The position numbers and the translations under genes are program-made. From Methylomicrobium lacus LW14 (lineage in GTDB: Bacteria; Pseudomonadota; Gammaproteobacteria; Methylococcales; Methylomonadaceae), in contig NZ_AZUN01000001.1 of assembly GCF_000527095.1 (NCBI RefSeq), positions 3,051,501 through 3,115,500 of the forward strand: a stretch of 64,000 bases of DNA, in the 5' to 3' direction. Positions 1 to 7,567 of the stretch are shown here, one piece after another. Every line of letters begins with the position of its first letter. The first letter of the stretch is position 1. Under the pieces are notes generated by a model. It saw nothing but the letters and a program-made list of their open reading frames with translations. It did no database searches and had not been told where the DNA came from.

Positions 1-398
1 ATACCTGGGTCACGGTCGGCTCCTGCGCGCAGATCGGCAAGAACGTGCATCTGTCCGGCGGCGTCGGCATCGGCGGCGTCCTGGAGCCACTGCAAGCCGG
101 CCCGACCATTATCGGCGACAACTGCTTCATCGGCGCGCGTTCCGAAATCGTCGAAGGCGTGATCGTCGAAGACGGCTGCGTGATTTCGATGGGCGTCTAT
201 ATCGGCCAGAGCACCAAGATCTACAACCGGATGACCGGCGAAATCACCTACGGCCGCATCCCGGCCGGTTCGGTCGTCGTCTCCGGCAACCTGCCGTCTT
301 CTGACGGCAAATACAGCCTGTACTGCGCGGTGATCATCAAGCAGGTCGACGAGAAGACGCGCAGCAAGACCGGCATCAACGAGCTGCTCCGCGACTGA
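1..398 (+). CDS. dapD: 2,3,4,5-tetrahydropyridine-2,6-dicarboxylate N-succinyltransferase, C-terminal part
   Basis: DapD transfers succinyl from succinyl-CoA to tetrahydrodipicolinate in the succinylase branch of lysine and meso-diaminopimelate synthesis. The gene runs in from the left edge: the reading frame is open from base 3, with the residues WVTVGSCAQIGKN ahead of the first possible internal GTG at 45, so the true start lies outside. The visible part (about 131 residues) shows the left-handed beta-helix hexapeptide repeats (VGIGGVLEP, DNCFIGARSEIVEG, GVYIGQSTKI) and the conserved tail PAGSVVVSGNLPS and KYSLYCAVIIKQVD. This matches the end of the roughly 275-residue family. dapE of the same pathway lies 0.7 kb downstream, but an intrinsic terminator separates them. 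Confidence 0.95.
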   Translation, partial: TWVTVGSCAQIGKNVHLSGGVGIGGVLEPLQAGPTIIGDNCFIGARSEIVEGVIVEDGCVISMGVYIGQSTKIYNRMTGEITYGRIPAGSVVVSGNLPSSDGKYSLYCAVIIKQVDEKTRSKTGINELLRD

Positions 399-414
399 TC
401 ATTTGTCATTTACG

Positions 415-440
415 ACCGGGATAATACGTCCCGGTTTTTT
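415..440 (+). terminator. Rho-independent terminator after dapD
   Basis: A perfect 7-bp stem, ACCGGGA paired with TCCCGGT around a 7-base loop, is followed by five further T residues. It lies 17 bases after the dapD stop, so it should end the dapD transcript before the next gene at 467. Confidence 0.85.
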
Positions 441-466
441 CTTCCACCCACCCATCCGGATCTCCC

Positions 467-709
467 ATGAGCGAAAATCTTTCCAATAACGCGATTATCT
501 ATGCTTTGCTGTCTCTGAACAGCGAAATCCTTCTGCAAAAAGAGTATCTGGAGTCCGACGATGTGCCGGAAGAAGATCTCGACAACGAGCAAGACATTCT
601 GGACGACCTCGAACAGGCCTTCATGGAATTCGTCGATGTGTACAAGGGCCGCTGCAAGGCCGACAAATCATTGCCTGACCTGGACGAACTGTTGAACAGC
701 CAATTGTAA
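467..709 (+). CDS. Small acidic protein of unknown function
   Basis: I do not recognise a named family for this 80-residue protein. It is strongly acidic in the middle (runs of Asp and Glu around residues 29-50, for example DVPEEDLDNEQD) and predicted helical, without a signal peptide, membrane segment or cysteine motif. It begins with ATG and its stop TAA shares its last base with the ATG of the ArsC-like gene. The two are therefore translationally coupled and probably form an operon with dapE. Its conserved position between dapD and the ArsC-like gene suggests a genuine small cytoplasmic protein, but no function can be read from sequence. Confidence 0.75.
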   Translation: MSENLSNNAIIYALLSLNSEILLQKEYLESDDVPEEDLDNEQDILDDLEQAFMEFVDVYKGRCKADKSLPDLDELLNSQL

Positions 710-1068
710 TGATCACGCTGTTCGGAATAAAAAACTGCGACACCTGTAAAAAGGCGCGGCAGTGGCTGGAGCAGCACGGCATCGCCCATCGTTTTCATGA
801 TTACCGTGTCGACGGCCTGCCGCCCGAGCTGCTGCAACGCTTCATCGACGGCCTCGGCTGGGAAAAGCTGCTGAACAAGAGCAGCACCAGCTGGAGGCAG
901 TTGAGCGCGGACCAACAGGCCGGTCTGACGCGCGAGAAAGCGGCTGCCTTGATGCTCGAAACGCCGACCTTGATCAAACGCCCGGTTCTGGATAGCGGCA
1001 ATACCCTGACGCTCGGCTTCAAGGCCGATCAATACGAAGCACTGAACTTGAAGGACGCCAAAGGATGA
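709..1068 (+). CDS. ArsC/Spx/YffB-family thioredoxin-fold protein
   Basis: A 119-residue member of the arsenate reductase (ArsC)/Spx superfamily, closest in look to YffB. The thioredoxin-like N-terminus MITLFGIKNCDTCKKA carries a CxxC at residues 10-13, and the C-terminal region has the family's PTLIKRPVLDSG motif (about residues 86-98) with the conserved Arg-Pro. True arsenate reductases use a single N-terminal Cys with a different surround and usually sit beside arsenic genes, which are absent here. The likely role is therefore thiol redox chemistry or an adaptor function, not arsenate reduction. It overlaps the preceding small gene by one base and dapE by four (ATGA). Homologues are frequently found immediately upstream of dapE. 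Confidence 0.88.
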   Translation: MITLFGIKNCDTCKKARQWLEQHGIAHRFHDYRVDGLPPELLQRFIDGLGWEKLLNKSSTSWRQLSADQQAGLTREKAAALMLETPTLIKRPVLDSGNTLTLGFKADQYEALNLKDAKG

Positions 1069-2198
1069 GCGCAACGCTGGAATTATTGAAGGATTTGATC
1101 GGCCGCGAGTCGGTCACGCCGAAGGATGAAGGCTGCCAGGACGTGCTGGCCGCGAGGCTCGCGCCCTTGGGTTTTAACGAGGAAAGGCTGAATTTCGCCG
1201 ATACGCAGAATATCTGGCTGAGACGAGGCGATGCGAAACCGTTGTTCGTCTTTCTCGGCCATACCGACGTGGTGCCGACCGGCCCGCTGGAGGCCTGGCA
1301 GTCGCCGCCGTTCGAACCGACGATCCGGGGCGGCAGATTGTATGGACGCGGCGCGGCGGACATGAAGGGCAGCATCGCGGCGTTCACGACCGCTTTAGAG
1401 CGTTTCCTCGCCGCGCATCCGGACCCTGAAGGCTCGATCGCTATCATGATGACCAGCGACGAGGAAGGCATCGCGACGCATGGCGTCGTGAAGGTCGTCG
1501 AGGTGCTCGAAGCGCGCGGCGAAAAGATCGATTGGTGTCTGGTCGGCGAACCGTCCAGCGACAAGAAGATCGGCGACGTGATCCGGGTCGGACGGCGCGG
1601 CTCCTTGTGCGCGAAAATGACCGTCGCGGGCATTCAGGGCCATGTCGCGTACCCCGAACTGGCCGAAAACCCGATCCATGCCTTCGCGCCGGCTTTGAAG
1701 GAATTGACCGAGGAAGTCTGGGATAAAGGCAACGCGTTTTTCCCGCCGACCAGCCTGCAAGTCTCGAATATTCATTCGGGGACCGGAGCCGAGAACATCA
1801 TCCCCGGATCGGTCGAAGTGCTGTTCAACCTGCGCTTCTGCACCGAGCTGGACGAAGAGACGATCAAGCAGCGCACGCAGGCGATCTTCGACCGCCACGG
1901 CCTGAACTACGACATTCAGTGGCGCCTGTCCGGCAATCCGTTTCTAACCTCCCAAGGCAAGCTGATCGATGCGGCACATGCGGCGATCGAAGCGGTAACC
2001 GGTTATGACACGCACGACGATACCGGCGGCGGCACCTCGGACGGGCGCTTCATCGCGCCGACCGGCGCCGAGGTGATCGAACTCGGACCTTTGAATGAAA
2101 GCATCCACAAGGTCAACGAGAATGTCGGCCTTGAGGATCTGGAGACCTTGTCCGGCATTTACGAACAGATATTGGTCAACCTGCTGATCCGCTCCTAA
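1065..2198 (+). CDS. dapE: Succinyl-diaminopimelate desuccinylase
   Basis: DapE hydrolyses N-succinyl-LL-diaminopimelate to LL-diaminopimelate and succinate, giving the lysine and peptidoglycan precursor. It is an M20-family di-zinc amidohydrolase. The 377-residue length is normal. Metal and catalytic motifs are visible: FLGHTDVVPTGP (His66, Asp68), GRGAADMKGSIAAF around residue 95-105, and SDEEG around 133-137 with the catalytic Glu. Near the C-terminus GGGTSDGRF and NESIHKVNE supply further ligands. The ATG overlaps the stop of the ArsC-like gene by four bases, so the three genes 467-2198 are one transcription unit. Its stop is immediately followed by an inverted repeat. Confidence 0.96.
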   Translation: MSATLELLKDLIGRESVTPKDEGCQDVLAARLAPLGFNEERLNFADTQNIWLRRGDAKPLFVFLGHTDVVPTGPLEAWQSPPFEPTIRGGRLYGRGAADMKGSIAAFTTALERFLAAHPDPEGSIAIMMTSDEEGIATHGVVKVVEVLEARGEKIDWCLVGEPSSDKKIGDVIRVGRRGSLCAKMTVAGIQGHVAYPELAENPIHAFAPALKELTEEVWDKGNAFFPPTSLQVSNIHSGTGAENIIPGSVEVLFNLRFCTELDEETIKQRTQAIFDRHGLNYDIQWRLSGNPFLTSQGKLIDAAHAAIEAVTGYDTHDDTGGGTSDGRFIAPTGAEVIELGPLNESIHKVNENVGLEDLETLSGIYEQILVNLLIRS

Positions 2199-2202
2199 AA
2201 AA

Positions 2203-2233
2203 ATAGGAGGGTACGCATCGTGCACCCTCCTAT
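2203..2233 (-). terminator. Inverted repeat / intrinsic terminator between dapE and the GH17 gene
   Basis: A perfect 10-bp stem (ATAGGAGGGT / ACCCTCCTAT) with an 11-base loop. On the minus strand it is followed by a run of T residues (the A-run at 2197-2203 on the plus strand), so it reads as a terminator for the leftward GH17 gene that ends at 2271. It may also stall dapE transcription, as its arms begin five bases after the dapE stop. The inner sequence GGGTACGCAT resembles the palindromic repeat at 7182-7258. Confidence 0.75.
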
Positions 2234-2270
2234 CCTCATTACCGTCAATCTTACTCTGTCGGCTTTACGG

Positions 2271-4169
2271 CTACAGCCTCGCCCGACTATCAGTCCTGCC
2301 GCCGATCCACAAAGGCACAGCCAGCACCAGCAAGCTTCCAAGCCAATACAAGAGCTGGCAATTGATCAGCGTATACGTCAGAGACGTTTGCAGCCGGTCG
2401 CCGAAATCGGGATGATCCTGGACCAAATCGTAGCCGCTCATAAAAGCATGGGTTTCGCCGACGATCAGCGCCGGCACAGCAAAGATCAATACCCCGGCCA
2501 AGAGCCTCAGCGGCAGCAGAAAAATCAACGCGGCGATCAACAGCACCCAGCCTTGCAGTTGGCTATAGGTCAACGTGGTCATGAAGGCGGCATACAGCCT
2601 GTCCGCGAAGATCGGATAAGCGGTCGGGAAATTGGTGCCGATCATGATCTGGTAGGTCTCGAAAGCCAACAGCGCCACGCCGGTACCGGCCAACAGCATG
2701 CTCAACTTACACACACCGCCAGTCTTTGCGGTCCCTCCGGTGATACCGGCCAACAGTTGCCGCCAGTTCCGCTCGCCGCCGATAAAACCGAGTACGAGCA
2801 AGCCCAAGATCCCGAACACCGGGATCAAGGTCAACGGATACGGAAAGCTCAAAAAGCGGCCGTTCAGAGTCATCGCCTGCGTTTTATAAAAGGCCAGCGC
2901 GACAAAGGTCAGAAACAGATAGCGGCTCCAGGCCGGCAAGCAGGCGCAGCCATTCGTAATCCGCAACGATTCCGCCGCGCGCTGGATCAGCAGTCCGCCA
3001 AACGCGAGGCCGAGAGCCGCAATCGACAGCGTATGAAAGCGCTCCATGTCGTTGTAGCTGGTGTACCAGAGATCGCCGGTCTGATTGACCTGCAAGGCGC
3101 TGAGCAACTGGGCAAAGCCGGCAAAGGTAAAGAGTTGCACGGCTGACAGCGCCTGCAGGCGTTTCGCGTAAAAACCGACGGCCAGCAGTGTCAGCAGGCC
3201 CGCAACCAACACCCGCATCGGCCAGTTCGGATTCTCGACCACCTTGCCGGTCAACGGAAACACCAGCTCGCGATCGACCGAATAAAGCCCCCAGTTCGCG
3301 CCGACTACACCTTCCAGCTTGCTCTTCCAGGGCTGGTTAAACGCCTCGACGACGTTGATGTCGAAGCCGTTTTTATCGGCGACCTGCACCAGCGAGCGGA
3401 TAAATTTGGCTTCATTCACAACGCTCGGCACCGCCGGCCCCCGCTGGCGGCCGGCGCTCGGCCAGCCGGATTCGCCGATCAGGATCGGCTTGCCGGGATA
3501 GGCATCGCGGATGCGCTGATAATTCTTCACGATATGGTCGGCGGTCTTATCGACCAACAACGGCTCGTCTTCCCAGTACGGCAGGATGTGCACGGTAAAG
3601 AAATCAACCTCTTTCGCGATTTCCGGATAACGGATGTAATACGACCAGACATCCGCATAAGACACCGGCTGCTTGATCGCCTGCTTGACCCGGCGAATAT
3701 AACTCAACAGCTGCTCGGGCTCGAGTTCGCCGCGCATCAGCACTTCGTTGCCGACAATCACGCGCGTAATCACGTCGGGATATTCGTTCGCCGCCTTGAT
3801 CAGGGCCGCAATCTCTTCCTCGTTATCCTTCGCCATATTCATGCTGGTCAGCCAGGCGCCCTGAATCATTTTCAGGCCGTGTTTACGGGCCAGCGCCGGC
3901 ACCTCGGCCAGTCCTTTCGAACTTGCGTAGGTACGGATCGTACGCGATTGGCCGGCCAACAGGCGTAAATCTTCGTCCATTTGCTCCGTACTCGGAAAGA
4001 CCTGAGTCAACGGACTCTGTCCTTCCCGAAACGGCGCGAAAGAAACGCTGTTGACCTTGCCGCCGGGCACATCGACGCCGGTATCCTGCGGCAGATTGTT
4101 CAGCCAGGTGATCAAGGCATTGCCGACCACCACCAATGCGATAAATAAAACAGTTCGTGCAAGTTTCAT
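2271..4169 (-). CDS. GH17 beta-1,3-glucanase/glucanosyltransferase with C-terminal membrane helices
   Basis: A 632-residue protein with an N-terminal signal anchor (residues 5-22) and a glycoside hydrolase family 17 domain (about 35-320). The acid/base sits in VGNEVLMRGE (Glu142) and the nucleophile in LIGESGWPS (Glu233). The C-terminal half (about 325-620) is hydrophobic with around eight predicted membrane helices. This architecture is known from proteobacterial GH17 enzymes, some of which act as beta-1,3-glucan transferases in periplasmic or cyclic glucan synthesis. The catalytic domain should lie in the periplasm. No glucan synthase (GT2/NdvB-like) gene is adjacent. It is a single gene read leftward, ending at the hairpin at 2203-2233. 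Transferase versus hydrolase activity cannot be told from sequence. Confidence 0.88.
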   Translation of the reverse strand: MKLARTVLFIALVVVGNALITWLNNLPQDTGVDVPGGKVNSVSFAPFREGQSPLTQVFPSTEQMDEDLRLLAGQSRTIRTYASSKGLAEVPALARKHGLKMIQGAWLTSMNMAKDNEEEIAALIKAANEYPDVITRVIVGNEVLMRGELEPEQLLSYIRRVKQAIKQPVSYADVWSYYIRYPEIAKEVDFFTVHILPYWEDEPLLVDKTADHIVKNYQRIRDAYPGKPILIGESGWPSAGRQRGPAVPSVVNEAKFIRSLVQVADKNGFDINVVEAFNQPWKSKLEGVVGANWGLYSVDRELVFPLTGKVVENPNWPMRVLVAGLLTLLAVGFYAKRLQALSAVQLFTFAGFAQLLSALQVNQTGDLWYTSYNDMERFHTLSIAALGLAFGGLLIQRAAESLRITNGCACLPAWSRYLFLTFVALAFYKTQAMTLNGRFLSFPYPLTLIPVFGILGLLVLGFIGGERNWRQLLAGITGGTAKTGGVCKLSMLLAGTGVALLAFETYQIMIGTNFPTAYPIFADRLYAAFMTTLTYSQLQGWVLLIAALIFLLPLRLLAGVLIFAVPALIVGETHAFMSGYDLVQDHPDFGDRLQTSLTYTLINCQLLYWLGSLLVLAVPLWIGGRTDSRARL

Positions 4170-4286
4170 AAGTCAAGGAAAGCTCTACGAAAAAAATATA
4201 GCCTGCTATCATAGCGCACCGCAGGCTGAGATTGCCAATTAGAGTGGCATGAACGGCATCCCACTTTAACACGCACGCCAAAACCC

Positions 4287-5147
4287 ATGAAAAACCCCCT
4301 CCGAACCCTGATCGAACAGCCCGGTATCAAAGCCGCTCCCGCCGTGTATGATTGTTTGGGCGCAATGGTCGCCGAACAGGCGGGATTCGAATTTCTCTTT
4401 ACCAGCGGCTTCGGCCTATCGGCTTCTTTACTCGGCAAACCCGACATGGGTTATCTGACCGCCAGCGAGATGATAGGCGCCGCCTGCCGAATCGCGAACA
4501 GCGTTTCGATTCCAGTGATCGCGGACATGGATACCGGCTACGGCAATCCGCTGAACGTGATCCGCATGGTCCAGGAAATCGCCCCCTCGAAAGTCGCCGG
4601 CATCATCCTGGAAGATCAGGAATGCCCGAAAAAATGCGGCCATTTCGAAGGTAAACGGGTGATTTCGGTAGAGGAGCAGGTCGAAAAGATCAAGGCCGCG
4701 GTCTATGCGCGCGGCGATTCGAACCTGGTGATCGTCGGCCGGACCGATGCCCGCGCGATCGAGGGTTTGCAGGGAGCGATCGCAAGAGGCGAACATTATC
4801 TCGAAGCCGGCGCGGATGTGTTGTTCATCGAAGCGCCGCAGTCCCGGGATGAACTGAAAGAGATTGCCCGACATTTTGCCGGCGTCCCGCTATTCGCGAA
4901 TATCATTGAAGGCGGCAAGACCCCGAATTTATCTGTGCAGGAGCTAGAAGAGATGGGCTACAAGCTGGCGGCTTTTGCCTTGTCCGGCTTGTTTTCGGTG
5001 ACACAGGCGCTGAAGGATTGCTTTGGCTGCTTGAAGCAGGACGGTTCGACCGAAAATATCAATAAAGATCTGTCATTTGAACAGTTTAAGGATGTGATTC
5101 ATATCGACAAGCACATTGAACTGGAAAGGAAATTTGGGCTTTTGTAA
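4287..5147 (+). CDS. Isocitrate lyase/PEP mutase superfamily protein (oxaloacetate decarboxylase or methylisocitrate lyase-like)
   Basis: A 286-residue TIM-barrel enzyme of the isocitrate lyase/phosphoenolpyruvate mutase superfamily. Key motifs are IADMDTGYGNP (about residues 74-84, metal-binding Asp), ILEDQECPKKCGH (about 108-120, the active-site loop with catalytic Cys) and VGRTDARA. Members include methylisocitrate lyase PrpB, oxaloacetate decarboxylase and carboxyphosphonoenolpyruvate mutase. No prpC/prpD or phosphonate genes are nearby, so the substrate stays open. The KKCGH loop points to a C-C lyase or decarboxylase activity more than a P-C mutase. It is monocistronic, divergent from the GH17 gene. 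Sequence beyond its stop turns abruptly AT-rich. Confidence 0.85.
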   Translation: MKNPLRTLIEQPGIKAAPAVYDCLGAMVAEQAGFEFLFTSGFGLSASLLGKPDMGYLTASEMIGAACRIANSVSIPVIADMDTGYGNPLNVIRMVQEIAPSKVAGIILEDQECPKKCGHFEGKRVISVEEQVEKIKAAVYARGDSNLVIVGRTDARAIEGLQGAIARGEHYLEAGADVLFIEAPQSRDELKEIARHFAGVPLFANIIEGGKTPNLSVQELEEMGYKLAAFALSGLFSVTQALKDCFGCLKQDGSTENINKDLSFEQFKDVIHIDKHIELERKFGLL

Positions 5148-5290
5148 ATCTATGCTGACTCAATCTATTGTGATAGTTACGGTAGGAAGGTGGGCTGTCA
5201 AATGAGGCGGCAACGCCTAGTTTACAAAATAATTTTTGACAACTGAACCTGGACGAGTGTAAAAAATAACCAGACCAAGATAATAACTTG

Positions 5291-6076
5291 TTAGACATTT
5301 TGTGACGTACGTTAGAGGTATCATTATGTCGTTAGAAGAAAAAAGAAGGATTTATACACTAGAAAGAAAAGTCATGAGGTGCGAGATGAATAACATTATG
5401 AAAAAAAATATCTTTGCGTTATTTTTATTCATAATATTGGCTTACGTGATAAGTAATAATAAATTTTCACCGTTCCCATTATTTGAATTTCATTCGCCTT
5501 TTTGTCCTGGAACACCAAGCCAACTTGTGTTCTTGGCTTGTATAGTTACATCAACAGTAGCTCTTACGGTCATAGGGAATAGATTTCGCGATAGAATGGA
5601 TGAAATTGAAAAAGAAAAATTGGAAATAGAAGAAAAACAAATAAAGCAAAACGTATATGTGAAAGAACTCAATGATAAATTTAATGAAAGAATTACTAAT
5701 ATAAATAAGTCATTTAAAAAGTGCCAAATTGGGCTTTTTCAAATGACAATCGTTCTTTCTGTGCAGGTTATTATGGCATGCATTACCTGTCTTAGAATAT
5801 TATTTACATGGGAAATACTTGATATATACCTAATTTGGGGTTCGTTTTATCTATTTGGAATTTTATGGGTTCACTATTTTTTCGTTTACGGTGGCGGTGA
5901 ACATCTTTGGATAATTTTTAAAAATGATAACGCGTAGATTACTCTGAGGCACGAAGCGCATTGTTCGTCATTGATGTGACTTCTTCGTTGGCACATCCTA
6001 CAAAGATTGGAAATGAAATCACAACCAAGCCTAACCCAACGCTCCAAAGGACTCCGCTCCGCAGTTGAGCTTTGCG
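5291..6076 (+). mobile_element. Integron gene-cassette-like unit (putative)
   Basis: The segment starts at the cleavage position of a GTTAGAC core-site sequence (5290-5296, fitting GTTRRRY) and ends at the corresponding point of the attC-like site at 6029-6082. Between them is one AT-rich open frame starting shortly after the boundary, the usual layout of a gene cassette. A second AT-rich gene starts 19 bases after the attC-like site, as expected for a following cassette. No integron integrase is present, and no complete attC was found upstream of 5290 or after 7081. If real, this is a remnant or an integrase-less cluster. Confidence 0.45.
5326..5937 (+). CDS. Unknown membrane protein with internal coiled coil
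   Basis: No family recognised. The ATG at 5326 gives about 203 residues; a GTG at 5302 in the same frame is a less likely alternative start. The protein has a Lys-rich N-terminus, two hydrophobic segments (FALFLFIILAYVIS and QLVFLACIVTSTVALTVIG), a charged coiled-coil stretch (DRMDEIEKEKLEIEEKQ onward), and two further hydrophobic segments towards the C-terminus, so four membrane helices are likely. Codon use is AT-rich and unlike the GC-rich genes on either side, which points to horizontal transfer. It sits alone between core-site sequences of an attC-bounded unit, which suggests a gene-cassette cargo. Function unknown. Confidence 0.7.
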   Translation: MSLEEKRRIYTLERKVMRCEMNNIMKKNIFALFLFIILAYVISNNKFSPFPLFEFHSPFCPGTPSQLVFLACIVTSTVALTVIGNRFRDRMDEIEKEKLEIEEKQIKQNVYVKELNDKFNERITNINKSFKKCQIGLFQMTIVLSVQVIMACITCLRILFTWEILDIYLIWGSFYLFGILWVHYFFVYGGGEHLWIIFKNDNA

Positions 6077-6082
6077 TTATAC
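6029..6082 (+). repeat. attC-like recombination site
   Basis: The 54-base segment opens with GCCTAAC (fits RYYYAAC, R'' box) and closes with GTTATAC (R' box; GTTRRRY with one deviation). Inside, AACGCTC(C)AA and TTGAGC pair imperfectly, leaving unpaired bases as in real attC hairpins, and the order GCCTAACCC...GCTC...GAGC...GCGTTA is the pattern of many chromosomal integron attC sites. It lies just after one AT-rich gene and just before the next, where an attC belongs. It is short for an attC (most are 57 bases or longer). Confidence 0.6.
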
Positions 6083-6100
6083 CTTACGAAGGATATTTAT

Positions 6101-7081
6101 ATGGCAAATGATGAAATGCTCGAATTTGTTGAGAACGAGAAAAATAAGCGGAGACAGTATTCCTTGATGTTTGACGAGCTTAAGGCTCGCGAAGACGAAT
6201 TAAGGAAACAGATCGCATATCAACAGTCAGTAATAGCGGAACAAGAAGTTCTTCTGGAGAAGAGCCGTAAAAAAATAAAGGAAGAGCAGCTTTCCCGAGA
6301 GAATGCGTTTCAGCAAGAGTTAGAGGAACGAGAAAGACTTTTCGAAAAACGTGAAGAAAGCATTTTTCAGCGTCAGAAACAGATGGAAGAAAATTTTCAC
6401 GTAAGAATGCTTGAAACAGAAAGTCTTCGTAAAAAGTTGGAAAGCGAGATTGCCAATCGAGAAAATGCACTAAAAGTTGCATTTGAAGAGTTAGAACAGG
6501 AAAAATCTAAATACAGAGAGGAAAGCAGGAGACAAATAGAATCTAAGTCTAAAGATTATGTGAGCACTGCACTGTCTGGGTTGGAGACTAAAGAAAATAA
6601 CTTTCATTTTATGTCTAAGCTATGGTCTTTTGTTGGTGCTTCGGCAATTATATTAGGTATCATTTTTATTACCTATGCCACATTCAATGGAAGCAGTGAA
6701 TTTCATAATAGTTCAGGATTTACTTGGACGTATTTTTTATACGTGACATTTCGTGGGCTCGTTGTTATTGCAATGTTTGTAGCACTGGCCCGCTATGCAT
6801 TTTTATTCAGTAATTCGTATATGCATGAATCCCTTAAAAGCGGAGAAAGGCGCCATGCAATTAACTTTGGGAAATTTTACTTAGAAGCATACGGCGCTGA
6901 TGCCAATTGGTCACAAGTAAAAGAAGCATTCCAACACTGGAATATTAGCAACGAGAGTGCTTTCACAAATAAGCAAACTTCAGAATTTGACCCTAAAATT
7001 CTGGAGAATGCGCTCGAAATCTGCAAGGTTATGAAAAGTTCTCAGCAGGAAACTGATAAAAGTAGCAACGAAAAGGCATAA
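6101..7081 (+). CDS. Unknown coiled-coil protein with two membrane helices
   Basis: A 326-residue protein starting at ATG 6101, preceded by GAAGGA at 6088-6093; a TTG at 6065 would add 12 residues but lies within the attC-like site. Residues about 10-170 are an almost unbroken charged coiled coil rich in Glu, Lys, Arg and Gln. Two membrane helices follow (LWSFVGASAIILGIIFITY around 175-195 and GLVVIAMFVALARYAFLF around 217-240). The C-terminal soluble part carries ESLKSGERRHAINFGKFYL. I do not recognise the family. Base composition is AT-rich compared with the chromosome, and it sits beside the attC-like site, so transfer is likely. A membrane-tethered sensor or defence role is conceivable but unsupported. 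Confidence 0.72.
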   Translation: MANDEMLEFVENEKNKRRQYSLMFDELKAREDELRKQIAYQQSVIAEQEVLLEKSRKKIKEEQLSRENAFQQELEERERLFEKREESIFQRQKQMEENFHVRMLETESLRKKLESEIANRENALKVAFEELEQEKSKYREESRRQIESKSKDYVSTALSGLETKENNFHFMSKLWSFVGASAIILGIIFITYATFNGSSEFHNSSGFTWTYFLYVTFRGLVVIAMFVALARYAFLFSNSYMHESLKSGERRHAINFGKFYLEAYGADANWSQVKEAFQHWNISNESAFTNKQTSEFDPKILENALEICKVMKSSQQETDKSSNEKA

Positions 7082-7181
7082 CACAGAAATGGAAGCGCGG
7101 GCCAGGTATTGCGATCGTTCATCTGGCTAACATTTCAACCAACCGGAGCGCACTGATATTTAGGTATTGTTACCAGACTTG

Positions 7182-7258
7182 TAGGGTACGCATTGCGTAT
7201 TTTTTCAACATGTTCCGGTGAATCAAGCCTCAAAAGAAGGTACGCGGTGCGTACCCTA
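7182..7258. repeat. Interrupted palindromic repeat (REP-like, TAGGGTACGCA family)
   Basis: The 18-base arms TAGGGTACGCATTGCGTA and TACGCGGTGCGTACCCTA are inverted copies with two mismatches, separated by 41 bases. Each arm is itself nearly palindromic (TACGCATTGCGTA). This type of short dispersed repeat is intergenic in many gammaproteobacteria; a related core is in the hairpin at 2203-2233. It follows the AT-rich gene ending at 7081 and could form a cruciform or a double hairpin in RNA. No T-run follows, so it is not a simple terminator. Confidence 0.7.
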
Positions 7259-7451
7259 TGATATTTGCTGAAAATCTATGCGCTTAATTTTCCGACATCA
7301 TAAGAATAAGGCAATACTGAGCGGAAACCTGGCCGCTATCCTGGTGCAAACAGGATACCTGACAACAACATCCCTGAATTGAGGCTGATATGGAGATCCC
7401 CATCATTTCGGTAGCATTATTTTTGTTTGCCGCAATCGCCGGAGCAGCACC

Positions 7452-7519
7452 ATAGGATGGACTGACGAAGGAAGCCCATCGTTCTCGATTGATGGGCTTC
7501 GTGCCTCAGCCCATCCTAT
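7452..7519. repeat. 68-bp imperfect palindrome
   Basis: Outer arms ATAGGATGG and CCATCCTAT, then CTGA/TCAG, and an inner perfect 10-bp stem GAAGCCCATC / GATGGGCTTC around a 10-base loop, with one small internal loop. The whole unit folds into a single long hairpin. It lies in a gene-free stretch (7082-7567) upstream of the SRPBCC pseudogene and looks like a non-autonomous dispersed repeat. No coding potential was seen around it. Confidence 0.7.
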
Positions 7520-7567
7520 AAAATTGTTCAACTCTAACATTAATCTTCGTCACCCAGGAGAAAAGAA

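Noticed and set aside
709..1068. Arsenate reductase (arsC) involved in arsenic resistance
   Set aside because: No ars genes are nearby and the CxxC motif and dapE linkage fit the YffB/Spx-like subgroup.
2220..3146. Plus-strand open frame opposite the GH17 gene
   Set aside because: It is the antisense of the membrane-helix half, giving a Gln/Arg-rich sequence with no fold features.
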